Part shown: one piece after another, positions 1-15,509 of the stretch
Layout of the letters: every line of letters begins with the position of its first letter
Position numbering within the stretch: the stretch's first letter is position 1
Notes under the pieces: generated by a model
Database searches by the model: none
Seen by the model: only the letters and a program-made list of their open reading frames with translations
What the model was told of the DNA's origin: nothing
Made by a program: the position numbers and the translations under genes
NCBI GenBank assembly: GCA_030533445.1
Contig: CM060068.1
Span: forward strand, 17,203,479 to 17,267,478
DNA length: 64,000 nt
Direction: 5' to 3'
Source: Cyprinodon diabolis
Lineage: Eukaryota; Chordata; Actinopteri; Cyprinodontiformes; Cyprinodontidae

Positions 1-183
1 CCATAGATATAGATGGACCAGGATGGTGGAGCATAGGACGTATTCCATCTGTTCCCAAGTATGTCATGGCGTTGTTAATAGCCTGGTCCATCATGTGGGG
101 TGGTATCAATTCAGGATGATTTTCATACTTCAGGCGCATCTCATGATAGCTTATATCAGGATAGCTGTAGCGAATCTTTTCTC
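1..183 (-). CDS. ikzf2: Ikaros-family (Helios-like) final exon, 5' part only
   Basis: This is the start of the last coding exon, cut by the window edge. Read on the minus strand, an AG acceptor ends at 184 and the exon opens in phase 1 (GA-GAA-AAG), completing the Gly codon begun by the exon at 1060. The translation contains YSYPDI, HMMDQAINNA and TYLG, which are signatures of the conserved segment between the DNA-binding and dimerisation halves of Ikaros proteins. The SYPDI block and the HMMDQAINNA form resemble Helios most, as I recall the family. The C-terminal dimerisation fingers lie beyond position 1 and cannot be assessed. Family assignment is firm; Helios over Ikaros, Aiolos or Eos is likely but not proven. 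Confidence 0.85.
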
Positions 184-1059
184 CTATAAAAATATAACAA
201 AATAATGATTTAAAATAAAATGCAACAATAAATAACTCAAAAAAAAAGACATAATTAGAAATAATAAGAAATAATTAAGGAAAAGTGTTTCTTTAAATTA
301 CATTTGGGAAAGGCAGTGGTATGCGAAAACAAAAATCTGAGTATGGGGGTAATTTCCTTTCTAGGGCATAAAAACCTATGTTGTGCTGCTATTTCAGCTG
401 TTGTTTTTCACATTTTGCGCTACATGTTGCAGTCTAATTTGGTGGAAACCCCCATCCTTCTACTATTGCACTGTTTAACCCCTCCAGAACAGGGATGCGG
501 TAAGCTGTTTTCACTTGATAAGAGCAATGTTATAAGTTACAGGTGTATCTAACCACAGAGCGAAAAACATTTCCTTGCCTTTGAGCCCTTTGCTTGCTCT
601 GGCTTGCTCAATCTCTTCCTCTAATAATGTGGCAAATAAAAAAAAAAGAAGAGAGAAAAAAAACATATCATAAATAGGGCAGAGTTGCTGTGTGTTATAA
701 GGATATGATGCAACACCTAGAAGGAAGATGAAAATCTCTTTCAAAATAAATATTTGAAAAATAAATATTTTTTTTTACCAAACGTGAAATAATTTAGGCA
801 ATTTATATTAAAATAAAAAGTAGTAAAAGGCATTTCAAAAGTTCCTGCAAAAAAGCTACATTTGAAGTGTGACAGCAAGAACAACAAAAATTCCATTTAA
901 GATCTAAATGATCATTTTGTATTTCAACTATTTAATGCATTTGCTGAAGTAAAAAAACAAAAAAATACCACACAATGAAAAGGATAAACTTAAAATTATA
1001 TTTTTACAAAACACCATAAATTATTTCGCCGACATCTGGCCAATACAAAACATACTCAC
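184..1059 (-). other. ikzf2-like intron 7
   Basis: AT-rich intron between the last two visible coding exons, with a GTGAGT donor at 1059 and a TATAG acceptor at 184. I see no second gene or repeat family in it. Confidence 0.7.
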
Positions 1060-1191
1060 CCACAAATTTTTGAGGTGTAGTGCTCTTCCTCTTGCCAACA
1101 TTAGTGGGCAGCCTTTCGATTACAGGCGGCCGATCAAAGCCTGGCATACTGCCATGCTCGGCCATGGCCCTGGCCTCTTTTGCAACTTCAC
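1060..1191 (-). CDS. ikzf2: Ikaros-family (Helios-like) exon after finger 4
   Basis: This 132-bp exon has a TTCTCAG acceptor just above 1191 and a GTGAGT donor just below 1060, both in phase 1, so it joins its neighbours in frame. The product includes RPPVIERL, GKRKST and TPQKFVG, which match the linker after the fourth finger in Ikaros proteins. The Gly before KRKS and the TPQKFVG ending fit Helios better than Ikaros or Aiolos, which have AKRKSS and MPQKF in my recollection. The segment has no finger and is predicted to be a flexible basic linker in a nuclear DNA-binding protein. Confidence 0.88.
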
Positions 1192-4567
<3,376 letters not shown>

Positions 4568-6175
4568 TCAATGGAAAAATATTGTTTCAGTTACAGCTGC
4601 ATAGTGGGTAGAGTCTGGTGCTGCAGCATCAGTGCAGTACGTAATAGCAACAAAGCTTGAGACCAGTTAGTAGTACAAATCAAGCAAAAGTAAGCTTCTG
4701 AGGTCATGGAGGTTCCACTACTAGTTTGAGGATTCCACACAAGTGTTGCTAGACTGAAACAAAGGCTGTGGGCGACATCAATAGTTGCGCCATGTAGTCT
4801 CTATTTCAGAATACTTTGGTCTGTGCCACGCAAAGCAAACTCCCACTGCTGTGGCAGCATGAGTAAATAATGGAGTTGATCATGCATCCCATGATGGTAG
4901 GAAAGTAAATCCAAGTTAAACTGCTACGGAGGTGGAGTGTGATTCATAACACTTTTGTTGTATTCAGTTCATTCAAATGGAAAGATGAAGATGTACTCTT
5001 TACATCTTTCTCAGTCAGCCCACCTTCTTTGCTTTTAAACTCGCTATTTTTAACCAAATAGGCATCAAATACTTTAGTGAAAAATGCACATCTGTTTAAA
5101 TGCTCAGTAGAAAAATCTCCACACAAACCACGATAAAGCCAGTCGTTTTGTGTCCTGTATTAGGGTACTGACTCATAAAGAAAGTAAGTGAGTAAACTGG
5201 AGGCCACATAAGTCTACTACTGAGGACCAGAGACTATGATTGGCTGTACCCAACATTCACTGGTATAGTTTTTACCATTACTACTAGAAAATGATGTATG
5301 GGCGATCTAGTACTGTGAGAACAGAGAAACCAAGCACGTTTCAGTCTGAGACATTAAGGCAGTAACACACCTAAACATGTGCATACACCCATGATTACAC
5401 ACAAATACTGTACTTGGAGGCAGATTCACTTATTGACATTGGAGCTCTATATGTTAAAAAAGAAAGGTATGCTTACTAAAATATGATCTAATGGAAGCGA
5501 AAGCCTTACGTTATTTACAGAAAATGTTTTACTGTATATTTTCCCCCCAAACCTAAAAAAAAAACACCTTTTATATGAAACCCAATTGTTACAAAATGAC
5601 AAGACAATGCTATCTTTACATCACTACATGCATTTCTTCTCCTACTAAAGGTATAAAATATTTTGCAGCATTGCCGAACACTGCTGAAGCTCAGTGGTTT
5701 TTTGGATAATGAAAGAGTTTTCAAGGATTTATTTTCCCCTATGCAAATGATGGAACTTTTGTTTAATGTTATTAATTTATTCTCAGAACCTTAATGCTAA
5801 GGAAAATGCAGATATTACTTTTCATATATGCAGTATATGACCACCTCCGCACAACTTTGTACGAATGTTGGTATGACCTGAAACCCACATCTACCTGCTG
5901 TTCTTATTTATGTACTTTTAACTCAAACTTACTTGGCTGATTGCATTTGGCAAATAAATTGGGAACCTGCTTGCATGTAGCACCTAATAAAAAAAAGACT
6001 TCCTTCTTAGCACAGAATTTTTTTGTCATTTTTTCACAATGATATTCAGACTGACTATCAGTCACTATCCAGAGTAACACAGGTCAGCCTTCAGTGTTCC
6101 TCCTTCACTGACTGTCTTTCTTTTACCTTTTTCCTTAACTGACTTCGCAGTTTTTTCCTTTTCCATCCCCTAGGC

Positions 6176-6202
6176 TCTCTCTCTCTCTCTCTCTCTCTTC
6201 CT
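6176..6202. repeat. (CT)n microsatellite
   Basis: About a dozen consecutive CT units within a pyrimidine-rich stretch of the intron, visible directly. Confidence 0.85.
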
Positions 6203-6899
6203 CTCTATTTTCGCTCTCCTTTTGCTAATCTTGTTCTTGTTGGCAAGGAACCAAACCAGCAGTGTCACCTTATATATAAAAAAGAAAGGATATAAGAATA
6301 AACTTTGAAAAAAAGTAATCATACCTATTGATCTTGTGTTTTACAGCCAAAGATCTCAGAGTATATCATCTGAATTTTGTGAACAATCACAAGGTAGCAT
6401 ATAGTAGAAGTAAAGTATATGTGGTTTTAAGATAATTTTACAAATAAAAATCTGACTTCTTAAAGGGACAATTTAAAACTTATTTGAATTTTAATTATCA
6501 AAAATCAACCATTGCATTGCATTGGATCATCTCTATTTGATTACAGTTACTGAAACAGGGGAAACATGTAAGCCAAAGTGTTTCACGTTTATGTAACGAA
6601 CTAGGATAAAACGAGAGTCTGTATCGCAGTAACTTTTACTAGGTTGGAGACTATTCATAAGGAAGTTAGTTGAAGTTAGCTGAAGTGAAAATTGGACACT
6701 GCACATCCCTTTGAACAATTCAATTTCAATTACAACTTCATCATTCTTTGGAGCTATCTCTCTTGATTAAGAAATAATGTATGAGTATAAACACAGGGAA
6801 AGAAATACCTGATAGAGTGTGTATCAGAATTGAAACTGGGGTAATGGTTTAACTTCCAGCTGAACAATAACCCTAATGATTTCTATCAAACCATATCTA

Positions 6900-7640
6900 T
6901 GAGTAAGTTTGGGGCAAGAACTTGATTCAAAAATCGATTTTTAAGTGCAAAGTTGTCAATCTGTGTAGCAGCGAGCACATCAGCAGCATTATCTGACACA
7001 ATCACCGGATTTGCAAAAGTTAGCTCTAATTATTCAGTGATGGAGTGGTATTTAAATATACGACAATGTAGCGTTCTTGCATCATCAAAGTTCGAAAAAC
7101 ACAGGATTAGAAAGTGGTGATTGCAAAAGGCTGGGCTGCTTTTGAAGCCTCAGCATTCAGTGTCGTGAATGAGTGGCTTTTACTGTTCACATTTTTAGTG
7201 AACTGAACGGACCAATTTCGAAGTGACCGATAACGTAAAGGAGAGCGACTTTAACTCTGAGAATAATGAGCAACAGACACAGCTCATGTTCGTGTTCAAT
7301 TGGTAACAACACTTTTAATTTGATAATGTCAGGTTTTATGGCACTTATTACAGCAAATAGCATGACAGACCAGCATGTCTACTGCTAGTACTAGTCTGAG
7401 CGATACAGACTTGTCTACTGGTATTTCTGATACCAGTTTTGCAGAGCGCTTGGCAGAGTTTTATGAACTGACAAAGGAAGACTCAGATAGTGCAAACTTT
7501 CCACATGGACTTAACTAACATATCCGTAAGTCAGCCACGTCCATTTCAAATTTAAAGCGACACATCAAGCAAGCATCCAAGGAAAGGATAACAAGTATTT
7601 ATCCCCAAACAAACTGTAATAGTTTCAAAAGAGTGTTTAG
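6900..7640. pseudogene. hAT/ZBED transposase fragments, decayed
   Basis: On the minus strand near 6900-7030 one frame reads PVIVSDNAADVLAA, resembling the hAT/ZBED transposase core block (V-TDNA-N-v-A). On the plus strand near 7540-7600 a frame reads ISNLKRHIKQASKE, resembling the end of a BED-finger region, and stops interrupt it. The two fragments point in opposite directions, so they are either separate relics or a rearranged copy. No intact ORF remains. Confidence 0.4.
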
Positions 7641-8225
7641 GCCTACTGAAAGTTAAACAGCACTTTTCAGATTTTATATGTTGTATGCAATTTAAAATCC
7701 CCCCAAAAAAACAAATCTCTTAGGTAATATTTCTGAAAATTAAAGAGTTTAGAAGGTAACATTTGTGTAGGACTTTGTATGTCGAACTAAATGAAAGACG
7801 TAAAAGTAGCTACTTACTCGTACACACCCCAAAACAAATGCTGCTTCCAACTAAAAAGAGGACTCTGAATGAGAAACCCCAGTGCGGGCATCACAAGCAG
7901 AAATGACGGTATTGTCTGACCTTGATTTCAAAGGCGAAATGGAGGGGAGAGCACATCCTCTGATAGGAAAGTGGGTAACAGTTAAGAGAGACTGCTACTA
8001 CTACACATGTGTTTCTCAACAGTTTCCTCCGTCTCTACGAAAGCAGCTGAGAAACAATATGTCCTTGGAACCTAACCACAAAGCACTCACAACCATGCTA
8101 TAATATGCACATAAAGAAATGACCTTTTTCCAAATAAAAAACAGATCTTTAACCTCCAGGTTCCCCTGAGTCATACTAATATCAGAGCAATAATAGGGAG
8201 AAATGCAAACAAAGCTTTGAAATCA

Positions 8226-8747
<522 letters not shown>

Positions 8748-9198
8748 TTAAACACCTTACATAATGACTGAAAACTGACCTCGTCAATGTGTAACCATTG
8801 GCAACTGTTTTATTATTTCTAGATGAGAAGTTAGACATTTCACTATATCTTTTTACAAAAGACTTAACCTCCTTTAAACTTAGAGTAAGAAATATACAAA
8901 GAAAAAAAAGCTGTAAAACATCGTTGAACTTTCAGACAATGAATCAAAAATATCTGCAAACCCTGAAAGCCTATTGAGTCCCACACGTAAATACAGTCAT
9001 GGAAGATGTAGACTTTTAAGTTTCTGAGAGTTTCTAAACTCATTTGTAAAGCATTTTATTCAATAATTCGCTATAGCCTTTATCTTCAAATCATGACCTT
9101 TACGTAAAAATAGCAGTAACCAGATGCTTAGAGTTGTAACAATAATGTGTAAAAGAGGAAAATGTGGAAGAAGAATCTGGTCGGATGATACCTTAGCA

Positions 9199-9882
9199 CA
9201 GTCTTTCCCAACATTTTTTGACTTCTGTACCCCATTGGGCATTTTTTTCTGTACACCCCTCTCGGTCAAATGTATTCTTTGTCCAAAAGTGGATCGTACA
9301 ATAGCTTAATCTATTAATGTGAGCGTTTATTTTTTAGAATTTTATGTTTTTCATCTCAAATAAAAAAACACATAAATATGTTGCCTGGAAGTTAGTAAGT
9401 ATTTGAAATAAAAGCAAAATTAAATCATATTATGAACCTGTATTCATAAAACTGGAGCTCCTCTGAGTAACTCTCTTATAAATACATTTAAACTTGATGA
9501 ATTGGGAACAAAATACAGAACAAAAATTATAGTCAGACCGACTTAATTAGTTTTACTTTGTTTTCATCAAGACACCTGAGCTGCTTTGATGAGCTTCTAT
9601 AGCTCATTGTGAAAAACAGCTGATACCAGGCTTTTTTCTACTTCCAGTCTGTTCCTCTGCTTGGTCTGGATGTTTGTCACAGCTCAACATGATCTCAAAC
9701 ATATAAGAACAATTTACTTTTTGATTGATAAAAGCTTGCTTAATTTCTCAGTTGGGTCCTCACAAAGAAAAATATATTACAGCCCTATTTTATTTTACTA
9801 CCCAAGAAATATTCCCATGGTACCCCTTGCAATGCACTCATGGACCACTAGGAGTATACATACCCACGGTTGGGAAACACTG
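9199..9882. mobile_element. Non-autonomous hAT element with 8-bp target duplication
   Basis: The left end is CAGTCTTTCCCAAC and the right end is GTTGGGAAACACTG, so the terminal inverted repeats match at 13 of 14 positions and start with the hAT CAGT...CCCAAC consensus. They are flanked by CCTTAGCA (9191-9198) and CCCTAGCA (9883-9890), an 8-bp target duplication with one mismatch. No transposase ORF is present in the 684 bp. Confidence 0.8.
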
Positions 9883-9904
9883 CCCTAGCAGCCCCATATT
9901 GTGG

Positions 9905-10330
9905 GGAATATTGTTCTTAGGAGGGGCAGGAGAGCTGTTCAGTTTGAAGATGGATGGAGCAAAATAGAGGGCAGTTTCATAGGGAAACCTGATAAGTGCT
10001 ACAAAATACTTGGAACTAAAATGTGGGTTTATCTTCAAGTAGGGGAATGACCTTAAACATATAACCAGAGCTATAATAGAATGGTTCGGATAAGAGCATA
10101 TTCATTAATTAAAATGGCCTAGTTAAAGCCTAGATCTAAATCAAATTTGAATCCTTGGAGAGACCTAATAAATGATGTTCACAAAATGTTTTATATTAAA
10201 ACGGACCAAAGGGAAAAAAAAATGCTTAGATGTTTGTGAAGGATTACCTAACAAACTTGCAGCTGTAAGATTTCCAATTATTAAAAATGTTTGAAACCAA
10301 CTCCAAGCTATGTTAACTCTCAAAACTAGG
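9905..10330 (+). pseudogene. Tc1-like transposase relic
   Basis: Conceptual translation across stops gives AGELFSLKMDGAK, then GNDLKHIT, then IEWF followed by LKWPS and LDLNQI. These follow the order of the Tc1 transposase catalytic half (NDPKHTAK, WP-QSPDLNPIE). Several stop codons show that the copy is dead. It begins just after the right target duplication of the hAT element. Confidence 0.65.
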
Positions 10331-11140
10331 TGACCGAGCTTAGTGTATATGCTTACTCACAACTGTGCCATTACAGAGGGTGTTTTGAGCATAACGCTTT
10401 GAGGTAAATACCCAAATCGACTTAGACTTTTGCCCTAAAAATGTCCTGGTCACTAGGACTGAGACTCAAATCTTATTACCAGTTTTACCTTAAGAGTGAA
10501 AGGTACATAAGCTGTATACTGTTACTGGTATTTAGATGTTTTAGAGGATTAACACTTCCTATGCAAATAATTAAACAAAATTAAATAATGACATATTTTT
10601 ATCCATCATTTATTTCCTAACTAGCCTTTGCCTCTATTGTAATTTGTTCTTAAAGTGTAATAATGTGTAATTCAGGGTATCCTTAGGTCATTCTTAAACT
10701 ATTACTACTTAGATCAGAAGCTCAGATGCATCATGCTTAAAAATATACATCTGGTTGAGTGTCCTGTGCTTTGGATGGTCAGATTACTATGTATGCTACT
10801 GCTTCGCGTTCAGATGTAAATCTTTTGATCTGAGCCAGTTGGAAAAAGAGAAATCTGATCCAAATGTGATGACAGCCGGAGGAGTCGTGGCGTCAGTTGG
10901 AAACAGGTTGCAGAAGATTCCAAGGATATTTTTTTCCCTTGCTAATCATTTAAACACATAACTGTTGTGCTTGAAAAAAAGAAAACTCCACCCACTGTCG
11001 AGGAACAAAAAAAATAAAAGGCATCTGACTCACCGTCACATTGATTTATCCACAAAATCTTTAACCGAAACCTAAAGGGTTGTTAAAAATGACAAAGCTA
11101 TACTGTACCAAACGTCCCTATATGCACTCTATGATCTTAC

Positions 11141-11332
11141 CATTTTGTTGTCGAATTACTGGATCTGATGGTACATTTGGCCCAGACAACCCATCCTGTG
11201 CATTGTGTGGGCTGTTCGTCAATGATTCCTCCATTGCTGCTCCTTCATCTCCTGTGTGGCCCATTTCTTCAGGTGCCGAGCTGCTGTTGTCACCATTTTC
11301 CACAAGATCTTCCTCTTGCTTTATGGCCACTT
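11141..11332 (-). CDS. ikzf2: Ikaros-family (Helios-like) acidic N-terminal exon, ends before finger 1
   Basis: This 192-bp exon has a TTTACAG acceptor above 11332 and an ATG|GTAAGA donor below 11141, in phase 1 on both sides. It encodes an acidic segment (EVAIKQEEDLVENG ... VIRQQNG) aligned with the region that in Ikaros and Helios reads VK-E-QSDEE ... IRLPNGK. In those proteins the same exon continues into zinc finger 1 (KLKCD-CG). Here the donor falls exactly at Asn-Gly, and the genomic continuation reads KIIECI then a stop. Splicing to the next visible exon gives NG-ERPFQC in frame, so the predicted protein has fingers 2-4 but no finger 1. Confidence 0.75.
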
Positions 11333-14300
11333 CTGTAAAGATTATAATATGTGATTATTTCTACATGCTGACACTTTGATATACATGTATGCTCCAACAA
11401 TATTCACAAGGATCAATAAACATATCACTGCACATATTGGCTTTGTATGGCATGATCATGAAAAATTATATTTGAATTGGATTTCCAAAAGCATTTATAA
11501 TAATGTACAACAAAATGTAATGGAGTTATAAGTGAATCAACTTAAGTAATATACAGAATCAGGATGGACTGACACAAAAGATAGAAAAGACTGAGACAAA
11601 AAAAAAGGAAAGAAAACAGGATGGTCTGGTTTCAAGCTGTCCCTGAGGAGAAAAGGAGTGTCAGAGGCACATTGCTGGCTGCTGCTGCCTACCCATGGGA
11701 GATACAATGGATGACAAGGGCAAAAGATTGTGCAATTCAGCCAGTGCTTGTGCATTTGTGTATTTAAGTGTGTAGCAAAAATAGATCCAAAAGTTATAAC
11801 AGCTCATAAAATTTAATTGTACGTACTTTAACAGATATTTCTTAAGAAGTTAATCAGTGTCCACCAGATAGAATTGTTAGTAGTTTTACTTAAATGTTAT
11901 TTTTTTACATCTTTACTCAGAAACAGCTCCAACACAGAAAATGATTTTTGTGAGGGAAAACTTCTACAATTCACTAATCAGAATTTATTTTGAGTTGAGG
12001 AAATTATGTGGGGCTAAAAATGAATTGACAATGTGATTTCATTACATCCTTCACAATTTTGATTTTTGAAACCATAAAAATAAGACATTTAATGGAACGT
12101 ATAATTCATTTTCCTCCTGTGTATCTCTTTATTTTACTTTATTGCTGTAGTCCTATAGAGCCATACCTCTCCAGGAAATCTATCCATTTAAATATTTTTA
12201 GTTTTCTCTTTTGATAAGAGTGTTTTCCAAAGACTTAAACCCAGGGGATTTTTCTCGCTGTTACATAACTTGATGATCTGTCTCATCATACAGACTTGAT
12301 TCTGTTCCCCTCTTTCAAAATTTCCGTTTTCCAGTGAAGATATGTTATCAGGTAGGCACTGCAAGTCTTTCCCTTGTTTTAAAGTGAATATAAAAGGGGC
12401 CCAACATTTGGCTAAGAAAAAACAAAAGGTGAATGCATTCTAACCGCAACTTACTGATCCTGAAGATCCTGTTTTAGGATTTTGCAGTGGAAATAATCTT
12501 AGTGTGACTCTTTGTGGTTGTTGTTTCATTGAATCCTTCCATGTTACTGTTTTCATCAAATGCCCTCTCAGACTTTGTAAGAAAAATACACTCAAAACTT
12601 GGAGCAGACTACAGCACAAAGATCAGATTTTATTCTATAGACTTTGTTTCATTGCAAAGTAGTGATCTTCAAGCTGCAACTATACGTTTCATTTATCCCA
12701 ATGGCCAAGTTGAAACTGAGGCTTGTCTTTGACAACTGTATCCTGGCAACACAGACAAGACCTAAATGTCCTTGCTATTCAGCTCTGTGTGTCTGCTTCC
12801 GTCTCTCCATTGTAGGAGACTGAAATTTACAGACGTGAGGAAAAAACATACTCTAATTTCATTAATTCTGACTAAAGAAGCAAGAAATTTATATAATAAC
12901 AGTATATTTTCTTTTAGTTACATTATAATGATGTTTTATGTGAGTTCCTAATGATTTATCTATGAAGAACAGCAAAGGATACCATTATTGGTGGACTAAA
13001 AGCAATAAAACATTATCAAGGCAGATGAAAGAAGACTTCTGCTATCTTTACCATCCAATCTGTCATTGACTCCAAGGCTTTAATTTTACTCTTCCATTCT
13101 CAGTGAATAGAAAGTAGAATGAATAATCAAAAATGTTCTGTTTGAGCTTGCAAGTTTGGCACTGAAATTGTTTTGCTTTTGTAAACTGGTCTATTATTAA
13201 ACATCATTTTAAAAAGCCTTTAAAATTCAAAACACATTAGGACGTATAAAATAACACAAAAACAGCGCAGAAAACATGTTCTCATCTTGCATTCATGCCT
13301 CTCAAAGAAAATGTTTCTGTTATACTTGTTAGTTGCCTCATTTTACTGTATTTCCCCTTTTCTTTATTTGCTTTTGATTGTAACATTGCTTGAGATTATC
13401 AGGGTTTTCTCGTTAGTAGACTTACAGGAACAAGGTAACACTTTGGACTTAGTTCCATATTTTACACAAGGGTTCAGTATGGTACACTTTTGTGCAACAG
13501 CTCTTTTCATGAAATCTATTGGCTTCATATTCAGTTTTATGTTATGAACTGTATTTGTTTGCATTATATAAATTTTTCTATTAATCATCCGTTACAATAT
13601 CAGCGATAACACATTTTAGTTATGTGGAGTTTTGTTATTCATTTTGTAATTTATTCCAACTATAAGACCATGTTCATAGTCTAAATAGTCTTTTTCCCCT
13701 TTTTATACATTGATATCTTTTATGTTTTTTTACATTTCTAATATTTTGTATTCTTTTTATGGTCAAACAGGAGTAAATGCAAAATAATTTCAATTCAGTG
13801 TGTGCATAACGAAGTTATGGAATGAAAGGTTTATTTATCCGGGTACCTTAAATCACTAAGTGAATTGTGCATTATTCATTTGACACAGGCTGATGTTTTT
13901 GAGCTCTCTTTCCTTAATGTCTTAATTTTCTATTTAAGATTGACTCATGACATTCTCTAAGAGGATTATAATTTACCATCTTTATTATATTATACCATTA
14001 GATGAAAAATGAAAAGGCGTGTTTCTAAAACCTTCTTATAGGATTTTTGTTTTTCAAAGCCCTATCAGAAGGCATTTTCAGGTTCACTGAGACAGCATAC
14101 AAATTTGTATTTTTGCATTTTTTCATCTTACAACCACAAACTTTATCGTATTTCATTTGGATTTCAGCTGATAAATCAGTACGAGGTGGTACAAGATTGT
14201 AAAGTTAAAAGAAGGAAAATAATGCACACATTTAAAAAAAAAAAGGGATTTAACAAAAATTTGATCTCTTTGACAAAATTTGACATCTTTAAACTCAGCT

Positions 14301-15407
14301 GCCTTTACATTTTAATATGTTTCCAACCTAATTACTAATGTACAAATGACTAATTTACAAATTATTTAGAGTATTTTCAGGCCCATTGACATGAAGACAA
14401 GCTCAGGCCTAAACATATAAATACTTGAGATGCACAATAATGGAAGTTTTGCTAATATCCAATATGCCAGCATTTCACAACGTAACTATCGATAACTGAT
14501 ACTGATATTACTCCCCTCAGCCTACTTACGGACCATATTTAGGTTTCCAGCTCCTGTCCTGAACAGTCAAATCAAATAGCAATTTGGCTTTTGGTTTCTG
14601 AAACTTTAAAAAACATCAACATTTTCACCTTAGCATCTCTCCTGTGGCACACTAATGAATCACTTGGGTGTGGGCACAATCATCACTTGTTTGTTGCAAA
14701 GGCAGCACTTTTTATATCAGTGAGTTATATTGGTAGAATGGCGAATGTCTGAAATTTTGTTTTAAAGCTGATATCGGTATATACGACAATATTGGGCATT
14801 CCTAAAAATACTATAAAACCCACTTATCATCACGAAGCTGGATGTTAGAGGTCCATAGGCCAACATTTTTAAAACTCTGAAACTTTATCTGAGATTCATG
14901 CGTTCCTGGTCCGCTTCTAAACAAATGCACTTGGGCCATGCTCAGAATGTCACACAAATCTCGCTGTAGTGTTGTGCGCTTGCCTAGTTCCTTTACTGGG
15001 TCGTTTCCATCATTGCATCATAGCTCTACCAACAGGTCTGGCATAATCGTACTGCATTTTTACTAAGCTGGCTTTATGCTTACAGAAAAGATTTATGAAC
15101 TATGATCATTTTCTCTTTTTGAGGATGAAGCCTCAGTGAGGGTACATGCAAATTCATAAGCTTAGCCAATTCTTGTAACACATAAAACATTTTTTAAAAC
15201 TTTTATTTATGCTCTATTTTGTCTGGTCTAATATCACACTTTAATTATTCTAATATTGTAAATAATATCTTTAGTCTATTGCAAATCAAAACAAAACCCA
15301 ACAAAAGAAAGTAAGAAAAAAATACAAATGCAGAAGACACTTTATCTGCATTGTGTAGTGGTTCCGGCAACAGGATGTGATATTATATTTATTGGCTGAC
15401 AGCTCAC
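11333..15407 (-). other. ikzf2-like intron 3
   Basis: AT-rich intron with a Tc1-related terminal relic near 14120-14290. I see no other exon or gene. Confidence 0.65.
14120..14290 (-). mobile_element. Tc1-related terminal relic
   Basis: TTACAACCACAAACTTTATC and the following bases (GTATTTCATTTGGATTT...) resemble, in reverse complement, the 3' terminal region common to fish Tc1-like elements as I recall it. No inverted-repeat end or transposase remains, so the call is tentative. Confidence 0.4.
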
Positions 15408-15509
15408 CATTTGGGGAATTAGGACCATGGGGATGTGATGGTACATGAGGTGATGACATATCCACTAACATTCTTGAGTCCTCCTTACTGAAAGAGCATT
15501 GGCTGTTAC
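15408..15509 (-). CDS. ikzf2: Ikaros-family (Helios-like) N-terminal exon 3
   Basis: This 102-bp exon has a TTTCCCAG acceptor above 15509 and a GTGAGC donor below 15408, in phase 1. It encodes a short Ser/Pro/His-rich segment (FSKEDSRMLVDMSS ... PNSPN) whose KEDSRMLVDMSS matches the EREHSNMAIDLTSS block of Helios in position and pattern. The join to the next exon gives PN-EVAIKQEE in frame. This is a disordered regulatory N-terminus; no domain is expected. The assignment rests on phase, splice signals and weak similarity. Confidence 0.7.

Noticed and set aside
4600..4680. tRNA-like or SINE head (AGTGGGTAGAGTCTGG)
   Set aside because: No convincing B box or cloverleaf follows.
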